DNA of 64,000 bases, taken from Burkholderia sp. Bp8963 (GTDB lineage: Bacteria; Pseudomonadota; Gammaproteobacteria; Burkholderiales; Burkholderiaceae). The number at the start of each line of letters is the position of its first letter. The stretch's first letter is position 1. The stretch is from contig NZ_QTQP01000010.1 in NCBI RefSeq assembly GCF_003854275.1, forward strand, positions 62,001 to 126,000. Reading direction: 5' to 3'. Position numbers and translations under genes: made by a program. Below the pieces are notes generated by a model. It saw only the letters and a list, made by a program, of their open reading frames with translations, made no database searches and was not told the origin of the DNA. This document shows positions 55,110 through 63,195 of the stretch, in pieces.

Positions 55110-55527
55110 ACATCTCCTGTTTTGTCTGTGAGCGTCTGGCAGCGACGATGTCCCGGTGCGGCAGGTGGCCCGGACGCCGGCGGCCGATCAGGCCGACGAC
55201 GGGCGCGGCGCGAATGCCGCGGCCTGCGCGCTTCCGGCACCCGGGATACGGGGCAGATAGACACTACTCGCAACCGGGCGCGACCGGAAGCGGAATTGGC
55301 CCTGATTGCAAGCGGATACGAGCCGTCGCATGTCGAGCCGCGCGGTTCATTGGCATAATCTCGGCCTTTGACGATGCGGTGCCGCGCCACGCGCGCCGGT
55401 TCCGTGTTCCGTCTCCCGCCGGGCAGGGGGCGCGCCGCGAAGCGCGCGCAAGCATGCGTCGACGACACCCGCACCGGGCGTCCCGCCGCAGCGCGATCCT
55501 CCTCGGCGGACGCCTTTACCCAATGAT
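55110..55527. other. Intergenic region ahead of a small gene
   Basis: About 420 bases without a convincing frame. It should hold the promoter of the leftward binding-protein gene and that of the rightward gene at 55528 (GGCATAATC near 55352 may be a -10). No repeats were noted. Confidence 0.35.
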
Positions 55528-55860
55528 ATGCAAACGATGTCCACCACGACTGATCCGGCGACCGTAGTCAGCCTGAAACACATCCTCGAAACCCCCGGCG
55601 ATTTTTCCGGATGGCTGTACTTGCCGCCGATGCCGTGGACGCTCGAAACCGAAGGGGCGTTCTCGCCTGACACGAAGGACCCGGACGAACACATCGTCCC
55701 GGACGTCGCGATGCAGCCCGGCTGGCGCATCACGCTCGACAGCGCGACGATCGAGGACATCGTCATCAACGCGCACGATCAGGTCGACGATCCGAGTCTC
55801 GCGCAGTTGCTCGACGCATTCGTCTTCTACGTCGAGCACGACGCGTTCATTCTGCTTTGA
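55528..55860 (+). CDS. Small protein of unknown function near the T6SS locus (DUF7716-like)
   Basis: The 110-residue acidic protein reads VVSLKHILETPGDFSGWLYL, then SPDTKDPDEHIVPDVAMQPGW and FVFYVEHDAFILL at the end. No membrane segment or cysteine is seen. It resembles uncharacterised DUF7716-type proteins. An ATG at 55537 is also open. It faces tssL across a shared terminator. Whether it works with T6SS is not known; an immunity-like role is possible but unsupported. Confidence 0.55.
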   Translation: MQTMSTTTDPATVVSLKHILETPGDFSGWLYLPPMPWTLETEGAFSPDTKDPDEHIVPDVAMQPGWRITLDSATIEDIVINAHDQVDDPSLAQLLDAFVFYVEHDAFILL

Positions 55861-55993
55861 CGCCCGCGGCGAAACCGTCCGCGTTCGCCGCGTGAAGCGT
55901 GCAGGGTGCCGCTTGCCGCGCATCCGGCGCGAAGCGATGACGGCGGCATCTGCCCCGTTTCCGGCTTGCCGCCCGACCGGCAGGCCGCAACAA

Positions 55994-56019
55994 AAAAGGA
56001 CCGCCCGTGCGGTCCTTTT
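55994..56019. terminator. Bidirectional terminator between the small gene and tssL
   Basis: AAAAGGACCGC (55994-56004) pairs with GCGGTCCTTTT (56009-56019) around a 4-base loop, with A- and T-runs on both sides. It ends both the rightward small gene and the leftward tssJKL transcript. Confidence 0.9.
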
Positions 56020-56053
56020 CCGTGTGTAGCGACGTTCGCTCGACGCCGAGCAC

Positions 56054-56836
56054 TTACGGCAGCGAAATCGTCAAATTCGCCGATTCCGGCCCGACCTTGA
56101 TGATCTGCGAATACGGCGCGAGCGTCTGCAGCGTCTTGTTCTTCAGGTACGTGTTGAGCCCGAGATACGCGAGCAGCGCGACGAGCCCGAACACCGCGCC
56201 GATCGCCCACACGGGCACTTCGCGCTTCAGCCGGTGCGCGATCTGGTCCGGCAGCGGCCAGTTCGGCGCGAACGGCGCGCGCTTGCCCTTCATGTGCGCG
56301 ATCTCGTCGCCGAGGCGCGCCGTCAGGTAAGCGAGCTTCTCTGGCCCTTCGAGCAGGTACTTGCCCTGGAACCCGAGCAGCAGGCACATGTGGAACACCT
56401 CGAGCGACTGCAGCCGCGCCGCGCCCTGCGCGCGGCACTCCTCGAGATACTGGTAGAACTTCTCGCCCGCGAGCTGCTCGCCGAACAGCACGAGCTGCAG
56501 CGGCCGGCGCTCCCAGTCCGCGCGGATCCTGAACTGCGACGACAGCACCATCTCGTCGACGGCCGCGCAGTACGCGAACTTCGCGCTGTATACGTCCTCG
56601 GCGGCGATGTTCAGCTTCTTCGCGCCGCGCTCGAAGTCGGTGAGGAATTCCTGGATGCGCGTGCTGAATTCGCTCGCGCTCTCCGGCTCTCGGCCGTTCT
56701 TCAGCAGGAACAGCATGAAGAAGCCGTCGTACAGCAGGTCGAGCAGCGAGCGGGCCTGGAACGCGGCATCCGTCGACGCCGGGGAGTGCACGGGAGTCGG
56801 CGCGTTGTCGCCGAACAGGGAAGGCGCGTAGCTCAT
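56054..56836 (-). CDS. tssL: T6SS membrane-complex protein TssL (DotU)
   Basis: TssL joins TssM and TssJ in the T6SS trans-envelope complex. The 260-residue protein has the cytosolic DotU domain (LLDLLYDGFFMLFLLKNGRE, AKFAYCAAVDEMVLSS, FGEQLAGEKFYQYLEE, EVFHMCLLLGFQGKY) and a C-terminal membrane helix (VWAIGAVFGLVALLAYLGL). It ends soon after the helix and lacks a peptidoglycan-binding OmpA-like domain, so anchoring to the wall must come from another protein. It overlaps tssK by four bases. Confidence 0.95.
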   Translation of the reverse strand: MSYAPSLFGDNAPTPVHSPASTDAAFQARSLLDLLYDGFFMLFLLKNGREPESASEFSTRIQEFLTDFERGAKKLNIAAEDVYSAKFAYCAAVDEMVLSSQFRIRADWERRPLQLVLFGEQLAGEKFYQYLEECRAQGAARLQSLEVFHMCLLLGFQGKYLLEGPEKLAYLTARLGDEIAHMKGKRAPFAPNWPLPDQIAHRLKREVPVWAIGAVFGLVALLAYLGLNTYLKNKTLQTLAPYSQIIKVGPESANLTISLP

Positions 56837-58179
56837 GATGTGACCGCGATCAGTTCGAATTTCAGGTCATTGATGCCAGTCGGCGCGTAGATCATCGCGG
56901 ACTGGGCCTGCAGCATGCGCTCGTATAGCGCGCCGCGCGAATCGAGCGCGAAGTAGCACGCGCCCGGGCGGACCGGAATCGCGGGCGGCACCTGCGGCGT
57001 GTACGCGAGCCGCACGCCGGGCATCGCCGACAGCACGAGCTTGTCGACGTCGTCGGGCGCGCCGACCTTGAAGCGCGCGGGCACCGCATCGACGAGTTCG
57101 ACGCTCGGCATGTCCGCTGACACCGCGAGGTAGAACGCGGTCTTCTCGTCGATCTTGCCGGAATCGAGGCGGCCGAGGTGGAACGACGGGCGCACCTCGT
57201 CGAGCGTGATCGCGAAGTAGCGCGTCGAGATCACGGTGTCGAGCAGCTCGCGCAGCATCAGGTCGAGACGCGCGAACGCGGGGCCCGGATCGTCGTGACG
57301 GTACACGGGCAGGTCCGCGAGCGTATAGCCCTTCGAGAACGTCATCAGCTGGCCGGCGAGGCGCAGCAGTTCCTGGAACAGCCGCTCCGGATGCAGCGCC
57401 GCATGCTGGTGCAGGTGCGCGAGCGTCGCGAACGCGGCGTTCGCGGTGTGCAGCAGCCAGAACGACGCGATATCGCCCGAGCGGAATTCGATGATGTTTT
57501 TCGACGGCTCGCGGTGAAAGCCGTACAGCGCGTTCACCTTCGCCTGCAGCGCGTCGATCAGCTGGCGCAGCCGCTGGTGCAGGATCGGCGATGCGTCGAT
57601 CGCGAGGCACGGCGGCACGAAGCTGTCGTCGATCTCGAAGCCGGACGTCGCAGTGCGGCGCACGCGCACGAGCGGCACCGACAGCAGCTGGTCGCGCGGT
57701 TCGCTGTGCGCGATCAGCTTGACCTGCGTCTTCAGGAACGTGACGTCGGCCTCGGCCGCGTCGGTGAAGTTGTCGGCAACGCTCGACTGCTCGCTGACGA
57801 AGCGCGTGATGAAGCCGGCGGCCACATCGTCGCTGTAGTTCGTGCCGTTCTCGCGCAGCGGGTGCAGCGCGAGATAGAACACGAACTCGTTGATGCCTTC
57901 GGGCAGCGTGTCGAGCGCGACGGGCGGCGGCAGGTCGTCCGCCTGCGGCGCCGCGTACAGCGCGCCGTCGGGGAACACGAGCGCCAGATCCGCCAGGCGC
58001 AGCACGTTGCTGCCGAGCGCGTCGCGGTCGAAGCGCACCGAGCGCACGCCCCAGTTGTACGGCTGGATCGCCTGGATGGATTCGAACAGGCGCGCCTCAT
58101 GGTACGCATCCTGTCGCTGGAAGTGTTGAGGCCGGAGGAACAGCCCTTCCCCCCACAGCACCTTGGCCGAATAACTCAT
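56833..58179 (-). CDS. tssK: T6SS baseplate protein TssK
   Basis: TssK links the baseplate to the membrane complex. The 448-residue protein starts MSYSAKVLWGEGLFLRPQHFQRQD, the family signature, and includes NWGVRSVRFDRDALGS, EGINEFVFYLAL, FHREPSKNIIEFRSGDIASFWLLHTAN, PERLFQELLRLAGQL and a closing DLKFELIAV. Length is normal. It overlaps tssL and lies 102 bases from tssJ. Confidence 0.95.
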   Translation of the reverse strand: MSYSAKVLWGEGLFLRPQHFQRQDAYHEARLFESIQAIQPYNWGVRSVRFDRDALGSNVLRLADLALVFPDGALYAAPQADDLPPPVALDTLPEGINEFVFYLALHPLRENGTNYSDDVAAGFITRFVSEQSSVADNFTDAAEADVTFLKTQVKLIAHSEPRDQLLSVPLVRVRRTATSGFEIDDSFVPPCLAIDASPILHQRLRQLIDALQAKVNALYGFHREPSKNIIEFRSGDIASFWLLHTANAAFATLAHLHQHAALHPERLFQELLRLAGQLMTFSKGYTLADLPVYRHDDPGPAFARLDLMLRELLDTVISTRYFAITLDEVRPSFHLGRLDSGKIDEKTAFYLAVSADMPSVELVDAVPARFKVGAPDDVDKLVLSAMPGVRLAYTPQVPPAIPVRPGACYFALDSRGALYERMLQAQSAMIYAPTGINDLKFELIAVTS

Positions 58180-58281
58180 GTCAAACCCGGTTAATGTCGT
58201 GATGCGATGTATTCGATTTGGTCGCGCCCGAATTAAATCGCCAAATGTTAACTCTTGTTAATTGACATTCATGCGTCATGT

Positions 58282-58893
58282 TTAACCGCAGCTGACAGAC
58301 GAAAGCAAATTGAGCGGTTGCGAGGGCGCACCTTGTTGCGGCGCGATGACGGTGCCGTTGGTGACCGTCATCGCGCAATTATGCAGGCCGATGATTATGC
58401 CGGATTTCTCCGACTTCGCCGGATCGAATGTCAGTTTCCAGCGCTGAAGCGCCGGGTCGCGGAACAGCGCGACGATACCGAATGCCTGCGCTTCGTGCGA
58501 CACCTTCTCGGTTGCCGTATAGCGCTGGCCGGGAATCAGCGTGATTTCTCGCACATTCAGCAGGTCGGCGCCCAATGCGGCCTTTTCCTTGTCCGGATCG
58601 GTAAAACTGTCGAACGGCGCCTGCTGGAACGACGTCGGGTCCTTCAGCGCATAGAGTCGCACGACGAGCGCGAGCGGCTTGTTGTCGTTCGCGGCATTCA
58701 GGTTCGGCGCCGCAGCGAGCGTGATGCCGATACTGCGCGGCGGCTTCTGCGCGTCGGGCACGTCGGGCTTGCCGACCCCGGCGGCCTGCATCACGGCGCT
58801 GGCGGCCGAGCCGAGCAGCGGGGCGGCCGCGCAGCCGGCCAGGAGTGCGCAGGCAGCGAGCGGCAGCGCATGGCGAATCATGGATGCTTTCAT
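58282..58893 (-). CDS. tssJ: T6SS outer membrane lipoprotein TssJ
   Basis: TssJ anchors the membrane complex in the outer membrane. The 203-residue protein has a lipoprotein signal with lipobox LAGC (Cys21). A two-sheet TssJ fold follows: ITLAAAPNLNAANDNKPLALVVRLYAL, FDSFTDPDKEKAALGADLL and REITLIPGQRYTATEKV. The start at 58893 gives the lipobox at the expected place; the frame is open further upstream. It heads the leftward tssJ-K-L unit. Confidence 0.92.
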   Translation of the reverse strand: MKASMIRHALPLAACALLAGCAAAPLLGSAASAVMQAAGVGKPDVPDAQKPPRSIGITLAAAPNLNAANDNKPLALVVRLYALKDPTSFQQAPFDSFTDPDKEKAALGADLLNVREITLIPGQRYTATEKVSHEAQAFGIVALFRDPALQRWKLTFDPAKSEKSGIIIGLHNCAMTVTNGTVIAPQQGAPSQPLNLLSSVSCG

Positions 58894-59266
58894 CGTGTTT
58901 CCGGCTTGCCGCCTTTTACTCCCTGTCAAAACTACCGGCTATTTCCGCGATCGGCGGCAATGGCGGGCTTTATACGTTTCAGCAATTAAGCACGTGCGCG
59001 TTGCGGCAGTGTCCGGCAAATTTTTCCGCCAGGCGGTCGATGCCCCGTGAAATGAGTAAAACTTGCGCATTCCGGGCGAAATCGGCCGCGCCGCGCAGCT
59101 GCCCCGAGAGGCCACTCGAAGGGGTAGCGCGCGGATTTAAAAGGAATTACTCTGCACGTGACGATTGAATTATGAAAAATTGATCGGTACTATACCCGCG
59201 CGCTTCTCTCAAAGCAAAAGAAGCAGATTCTCAACGATTTAAATCTCACGCGCCGGTGATATAACG

Positions 59267-59905
59267 ATGAAAGACCGTCTGTTCGCAAAACTTTCCGGGG
59301 TAGTAGTAGCTTGCGGCGTGATCGCCGGTTGTGCGAGTCAGCCCACACCGCCGACCGCGGACGTATTCAACAAGTCGCTTGCCGACGCCGATGCCGTTGC
59401 GAAGTCGGGCGACCAGGAGCGCGCGCTCGGTCTGTACCAGGCACTGGCGAAGTCGGATCCGACGCGTGAGGAACCGTGGTCGCGCATCGCGCAGATCCAG
59501 TTCGCGCAGAACCATTACGGCCAGGCGATTGTCGCCGCGCAGGAAGCGCTGCAGCGCGACCAGACCGACCGCCAGGCAAAGAGCGTGCTGGCTGTTGCTG
59601 GCCTGCGGATCGCGACGCAGTCGCTCGGCGAACTGCGTCAGGATGCGTCGCTCGCGGGCGACGCGAAGTCGGATGCGCAGACGCTCGCGAAGCAGTTGCG
59701 CGACACGCTCGGCGAAAACGCGCTGTTCCCGCCGGAGCAGCAGACGCGGACGCCGGCGAAGAAGAAGTACCGCACCCCCGTGCACGCGAAGAAGAGCGTC
59801 GTGGCGCCGGCCACGGAAAGCGCCAATGCCGCGACGACGCCCGCGAACGCGTCGGCCGGCACGCCGCAGAAGGGCGGGGCCGATCCGTTCAGCGCGCTGC
59901 GCTGA
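59267..59905 (+). CDS. TPR-containing lipoprotein of the T6SS locus (TagM-like)
   Basis: The 212-residue protein has lipobox IAGC (Cys22), then helix pairs reading NKSLADADAVAKSGDQERALGLYQALAKSDP and PWSRIAQIQFAQNHYGQAIVAAQEAL, two tetratricopeptide-like repeats. The C-terminal 70 residues are basic and Ala/Thr-rich. A TPR lipoprotein in this position, between tssJ and tssB, is typical of Burkholderia T6SS loci, where it has been called TagM. Its role is probably to stabilise the membrane complex. It begins at 59267 on the rightward transcript, 38 bases before tssB. Confidence 0.8.
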   Translation: MKDRLFAKLSGVVVACGVIAGCASQPTPPTADVFNKSLADADAVAKSGDQERALGLYQALAKSDPTREEPWSRIAQIQFAQNHYGQAIVAAQEALQRDQTDRQAKSVLAVAGLRIATQSLGELRQDASLAGDAKSDAQTLAKQLRDTLGENALFPPEQQTRTPAKKKYRTPVHAKKSVVAPATESANAATTPANASAGTPQKGGADPFSALR

Positions 59906-59942
59906 CCGGAGCGGATAACCACATCTAACCGGGAGCCGTCGA

Positions 59943-60458
59943 ATGGCCAAGAACGAAAGCATCCAGAAGCGCTTGCAGAAAATACGGCCGCCGCGCGTCC
60001 AGCTGACCTACGAGGTCGAGAAAGGCGACGCGATCGAGGTGAAGGAACTGCCGTTCGTCGTCGGGGTCGTCGGCGATCTGGCGGGCCAGTCGGAAGTCGA
60101 GCAGCCGAAGCTGCGCGACCGCAAGTTCGTCAATATCGACCGCGACAACTTCGACGACGTGATGAAGGCGATCGAGCCGCGCGCCGCGTTCCAGGTGGAA
60201 AACCGCCTGAGCGAAGACGGCGGCAAGTTCGCGGTCGACCTGAAGTTCCGCTCGCTCGCGGATTTCAGTCCGGACGACGTGGTCCAGCAGGTCGAGCCGC
60301 TGCGCCGGCTGCTCGAGGCGCGCTCGAAGCTCGCCGACCTGCGCAACAAGCTTGCCGGCAACGACAAGCTCGAGGATCTGCTGTCCGACGTGCTGAAGAA
60401 CACGCAGCAGCTGCAGGCGCTCGCGAAGGGCACGGGCGACGGCAAAGACGGCGAATGA
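59943..60458 (+). CDS. tssB: T6SS sheath small subunit TssB
   Basis: TssB pairs with TssC to form the contractile sheath. The 171-residue protein starts MAKNESIQKRLQKIRPPRVQLTYEVE and contains KELPFVVGVVGDLAGQ, KFVNIDRDNFDDVMKAIEPR, FRSLADFSPDDVVQQVEPLRRLLEAR and the C-terminal DLLSDVLKNTQQL. All are family marks and the length is normal. tssC follows after 15 bases. Confidence 0.97.
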   Translation: MAKNESIQKRLQKIRPPRVQLTYEVEKGDAIEVKELPFVVGVVGDLAGQSEVEQPKLRDRKFVNIDRDNFDDVMKAIEPRAAFQVENRLSEDGGKFAVDLKFRSLADFSPDDVVQQVEPLRRLLEARSKLADLRNKLAGNDKLEDLLSDVLKNTQQLQALAKGTGDGKDGE

Positions 60459-60473
60459 CGACGGGGTGTTGAG

Positions 60474-61964
60474 ATGAATCAGCAAACGGCTGCGGCCGAG
60501 ACAAACGGCGCGGAATATGCCGCCGGGACCACGCTGCTCGACGAGATCGTCGAGAAGAGCAAGGTTGCGAAATCCGATTCCGAGCATGCGCGCGCGAAGG
60601 ACCTGATCGGCGAACTCGTGCACCAGGTGCTCGACGGCACGGTGATCGTGTCGGACAACCTGTCGGCGACGATCGACGCGCGCGTCGCGGAACTCGACCG
60701 CCTGATCTCCGCGCAGCTTTCCGCCGTGATGCACGCGCCGGAATTCCAGCGCCTGGAAAGCACGTGGCGCGGCCTCGACTATCTGGTCAAGGAAAGCAAC
60801 ACGGGCCAGACGATCAAGATCAAGGCGCTGCACGCGCCGAAGCGCGACCTCGTGCGCGACTTCAAGAGCGCGACCGAGTTCGACCAGAGCGCGCTGTTCA
60901 AGAAGGTCTACGAAGAAGAATTCGGCACGTTCGGCGGCGCGCCATTCGGCACGCTGATCGGCGACTACGAGATCTCCCGCCAGCCGGAAGACATGTACTT
61001 CATCGAGCAGATGTCGCACGTCGCGGCGGCCGCGCACGCGCCGTTCATCGCGTCGGGCTCGCCGGAGCTGCTCGGCCTCGAATCGTTCGCCGACCTCGGC
61101 AAGCCGCGCGACCTCGGCAAGGTGTTCGATACGGTCGAATACACGAAGTGGAAGTCGTTCCGCGATTCCGAGGATTCGCGCTACGTCGGCCTCACGCTGC
61201 CGCGCTTCCTCGGCCGCCTGCCGTTCAATCCGAAGGACGGCCAGATTGCCGAGAGCTTCAACTTCGTCGAGGACGTCGACGGCACCGACCACGACAAGTA
61301 CCTGTGGTGCAACGCCGCGTGGGCGTTCGCCGCGCGCCTGACGGCCGCGTTCGACGACTTCGGCTGGTGTGCGGCGATCCGTGGCGTCGAAGGCGGCGGC
61401 CTCGTCGAGGACCTGCCGACCCACACGTTCAAGACCGACGACGGCGAGATCGCGCTGAAGTGCCCGACCGAAATCGCGATCACCGACCGCCGCGAGAAGG
61501 AGCTGAGCGACCTCGGCTTCATCCCGCTCGTGCATTGCAAGAATTCCGACTACGCCGCGTTCTTCGCCGCGCAATCGGTGCAGAAACCGAAGAAATACAG
61601 CACCGACAGCGCGAATGCGAACGCCGTCCTGTCTGCCCAGCTTCAGTACATCTTCTCGGTATCGCGCGTCGCGCACTACCTGAAGGCGATGATGCGGGAC
61701 AAGATCGGCAGCTTCGCATCGGCCCAGAACGTCGAGACGTTCCTCAACCGGTGGATTTCGCAATACGTCCTGCTCGACGACAACGCGACGCAGGAACAGA
61801 AGGCGCAATTCCCGCTGCGCGAGGCCTCCGTACAAGTGTCAGAGATTCCGGGCAAGCCGGGCTCGTATCGTTCGGTCGCGTTCCTGCGGCCGCACTTTCA
61901 GCTCGACGAACTTTCGATTTCTCTGCGACTTGTCGCTGATCTGCCCAAACCGGCAAATTCATAA
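60474..61964 (+). CDS. tssC: T6SS sheath large subunit TssC
   Basis: TssC is the main sheath protein. The 496-residue chain has SAVMHAPEFQRLESTWRGLDYLV, FGTLIGDYEISRQPEDMYFIEQMSHVAAAAHAPFIA, LPRFLGRLPFNP, NAAWAFAARLTAAF, GGGLVEDLPTHTF and KAMMRDKIGSFAS. These are typical and in order. The start at 60474 is 15 bases after tssB. Confidence 0.97.
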   Translation: MNQQTAAAETNGAEYAAGTTLLDEIVEKSKVAKSDSEHARAKDLIGELVHQVLDGTVIVSDNLSATIDARVAELDRLISAQLSAVMHAPEFQRLESTWRGLDYLVKESNTGQTIKIKALHAPKRDLVRDFKSATEFDQSALFKKVYEEEFGTFGGAPFGTLIGDYEISRQPEDMYFIEQMSHVAAAAHAPFIASGSPELLGLESFADLGKPRDLGKVFDTVEYTKWKSFRDSEDSRYVGLTLPRFLGRLPFNPKDGQIAESFNFVEDVDGTDHDKYLWCNAAWAFAARLTAAFDDFGWCAAIRGVEGGGLVEDLPTHTFKTDDGEIALKCPTEIAITDRREKELSDLGFIPLVHCKNSDYAAFFAAQSVQKPKKYSTDSANANAVLSAQLQYIFSVSRVAHYLKAMMRDKIGSFASAQNVETFLNRWISQYVLLDDNATQEQKAQFPLREASVQVSEIPGKPGSYRSVAFLRPHFQLDELSISLRLVADLPKPANS

Positions 61965-61978
61965 GCGAGCAAATCTCG

Positions 61979-61997
61979 CCCGGGCGGGCCGCCTGGG
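61979..61997 (+). other. Imperfect GC palindrome ahead of hcp
   Basis: CCCGGGCGG and CCGCCTGGG form an imperfect 19-base palindrome in the tssC-hcp gap, followed by GTTAAAACCACC and the hcp ribosome binding site GGGGAG at 62021-62026. It could stabilise the hcp message, which is needed in large amounts. No terminator T-run is present. Confidence 0.45.
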
Positions 61998-62036
61998 TAG
62001 GACGTTAAAACCACCTCTTTGGGGAGTCGAAGGGCC

Positions 62037-62540
62037 ATGTTAGACATGTATCTGAAGTTCGGTAATCCGGCGATCAAAGGCGAGTCCGCAGACAAGGACC
62101 ACGCCAGCTGGATTGAACTGAAATCCTGGGACCATTCCATCATCCAGCCGCGTTCGGCGACCGCGTCGACGGCCGGCGGCCATACGTCGGAGCGCTGCGA
62201 GCACGGCGACATGGTGTTCACGAAGGAGATCGACTCGTCGAGCCCGCTGCTGTACCAGCACGCGTCGGGCGGCACGACGTTCGATGAAGTCACCATTGAC
62301 TTCATGCGTTCGGACGGCGAAGGCCAGCGCGTCAAGTACCTCGAGGTCAAGCTGAAGTACGTGATCATCTCGAGCGTAACGCCGAGTGTTCAGAAGGAAG
62401 GCCTGCCGCACGAGACCTTCTCGCTGAAGTACGCGGCCGTGCAGTGGAAACAGACGCAGCAGAAGATCGGCGGCAACCAGGGCGGCAACACGCAGGGCGC
62501 CTGGAGCCTGACGAAGAACGACAAGACCTACGCGGTCTAA
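62037..62540 (+). CDS. hcp: T6SS inner tube protein Hcp (TssD)
   Basis: Hcp stacks as hexameric rings inside the sheath and is secreted. The 167-residue protein starts MLDMYLKFGNPAIKGES, with the family features WIELKSWDHSIIQPRS, HGDMVFTKEIDSSSPLLYQH, DEVTIDFMRSDG and ETFSLKYAAVQWKQTQQKIGG. It has no signal peptide. Start at 62037 follows GGGGAG at 62021-62026. Confidence 0.96.
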   Translation: MLDMYLKFGNPAIKGESADKDHASWIELKSWDHSIIQPRSATASTAGGHTSERCEHGDMVFTKEIDSSSPLLYQHASGGTTFDEVTIDFMRSDGEGQRVKYLEVKLKYVIISSVTPSVQKEGLPHETFSLKYAAVQWKQTQQKIGGNQGGNTQGAWSLTKNDKTYAV

Positions 62541-62603
62541 GGTCGGTGGCGGCAACGGGGCGCGCGCCGTCCCGTTGCTGCTTTCGCTTCACGCTTCGCC
62601 CCG

Positions 62604-63089
62604 ATGAAACGATTCGAACCGAGCTTTCTCGACAAGCTGTTCGACGACGAACCGCATCTGCCTGCTTCAGCGGCAATGCGGCAATTGTCGCTGGACGAGC
62701 TGAAGAACACGGTCGCCCGCGACGTCGAGGCGATCCTCAACACCCGTATCGCGCACACCGAGCACGAGCTGGCGGCGCTGCCGGAATGCCAGAAATCGGT
62801 GCTGACCTACGGGCTGAACGATTTCGCGGGCTTGAGCCTCGCGAGCCATTACGATCGCACCTTCATCTGCAAGTCGATCCAGCAGGCGATCGCGCGCCAT
62901 GAGCCGCGGCTGCAGCAGGTACAGGTGACGTTCGAGCTCAACGAGCAGTCGACCAACGCGCTCTATTTCGCGATCCAGGCGCTGCTCGTCGTGCATCCGG
63001 CCGAGGAGCCGGTCAATTTCGACGCGATGCTGCAGCCGTCGACGCTGCAGTATTCGGTCACGCGCGCGCGCGGCGCAAAACCGCTGTAA
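62604..63089 (+). CDS. tssE: T6SS baseplate protein TssE (gp25-like)
   Basis: TssE is a phage gp25-like baseplate protein. The 161-residue product includes ELKNTVARDVEAILNTRI, KSVLTYGLNDFAGLSLAS and QQAIARHEPRLQQVQVTFEL, which match the TssE/gp25 core including the YGLNDF turn. Start at 62604, 63 bases after hcp. Confidence 0.92.
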   Translation: MKRFEPSFLDKLFDDEPHLPASAAMRQLSLDELKNTVARDVEAILNTRIAHTEHELAALPECQKSVLTYGLNDFAGLSLASHYDRTFICKSIQQAIARHEPRLQQVQVTFELNEQSTNALYFAIQALLVVHPAEEPVNFDAMLQPSTLQYSVTRARGAKPL

Positions 63090-63195
63090 CTCGCGCAGTA
63101 AGTCACGCTGTCAGTCAGTCATGCCGCCGCGCGGGCTGTCCCGCCGCCCGGCGGGACGTCATCCGGCAACGGAAGGAAGAGGTTCGGGGTCATCG

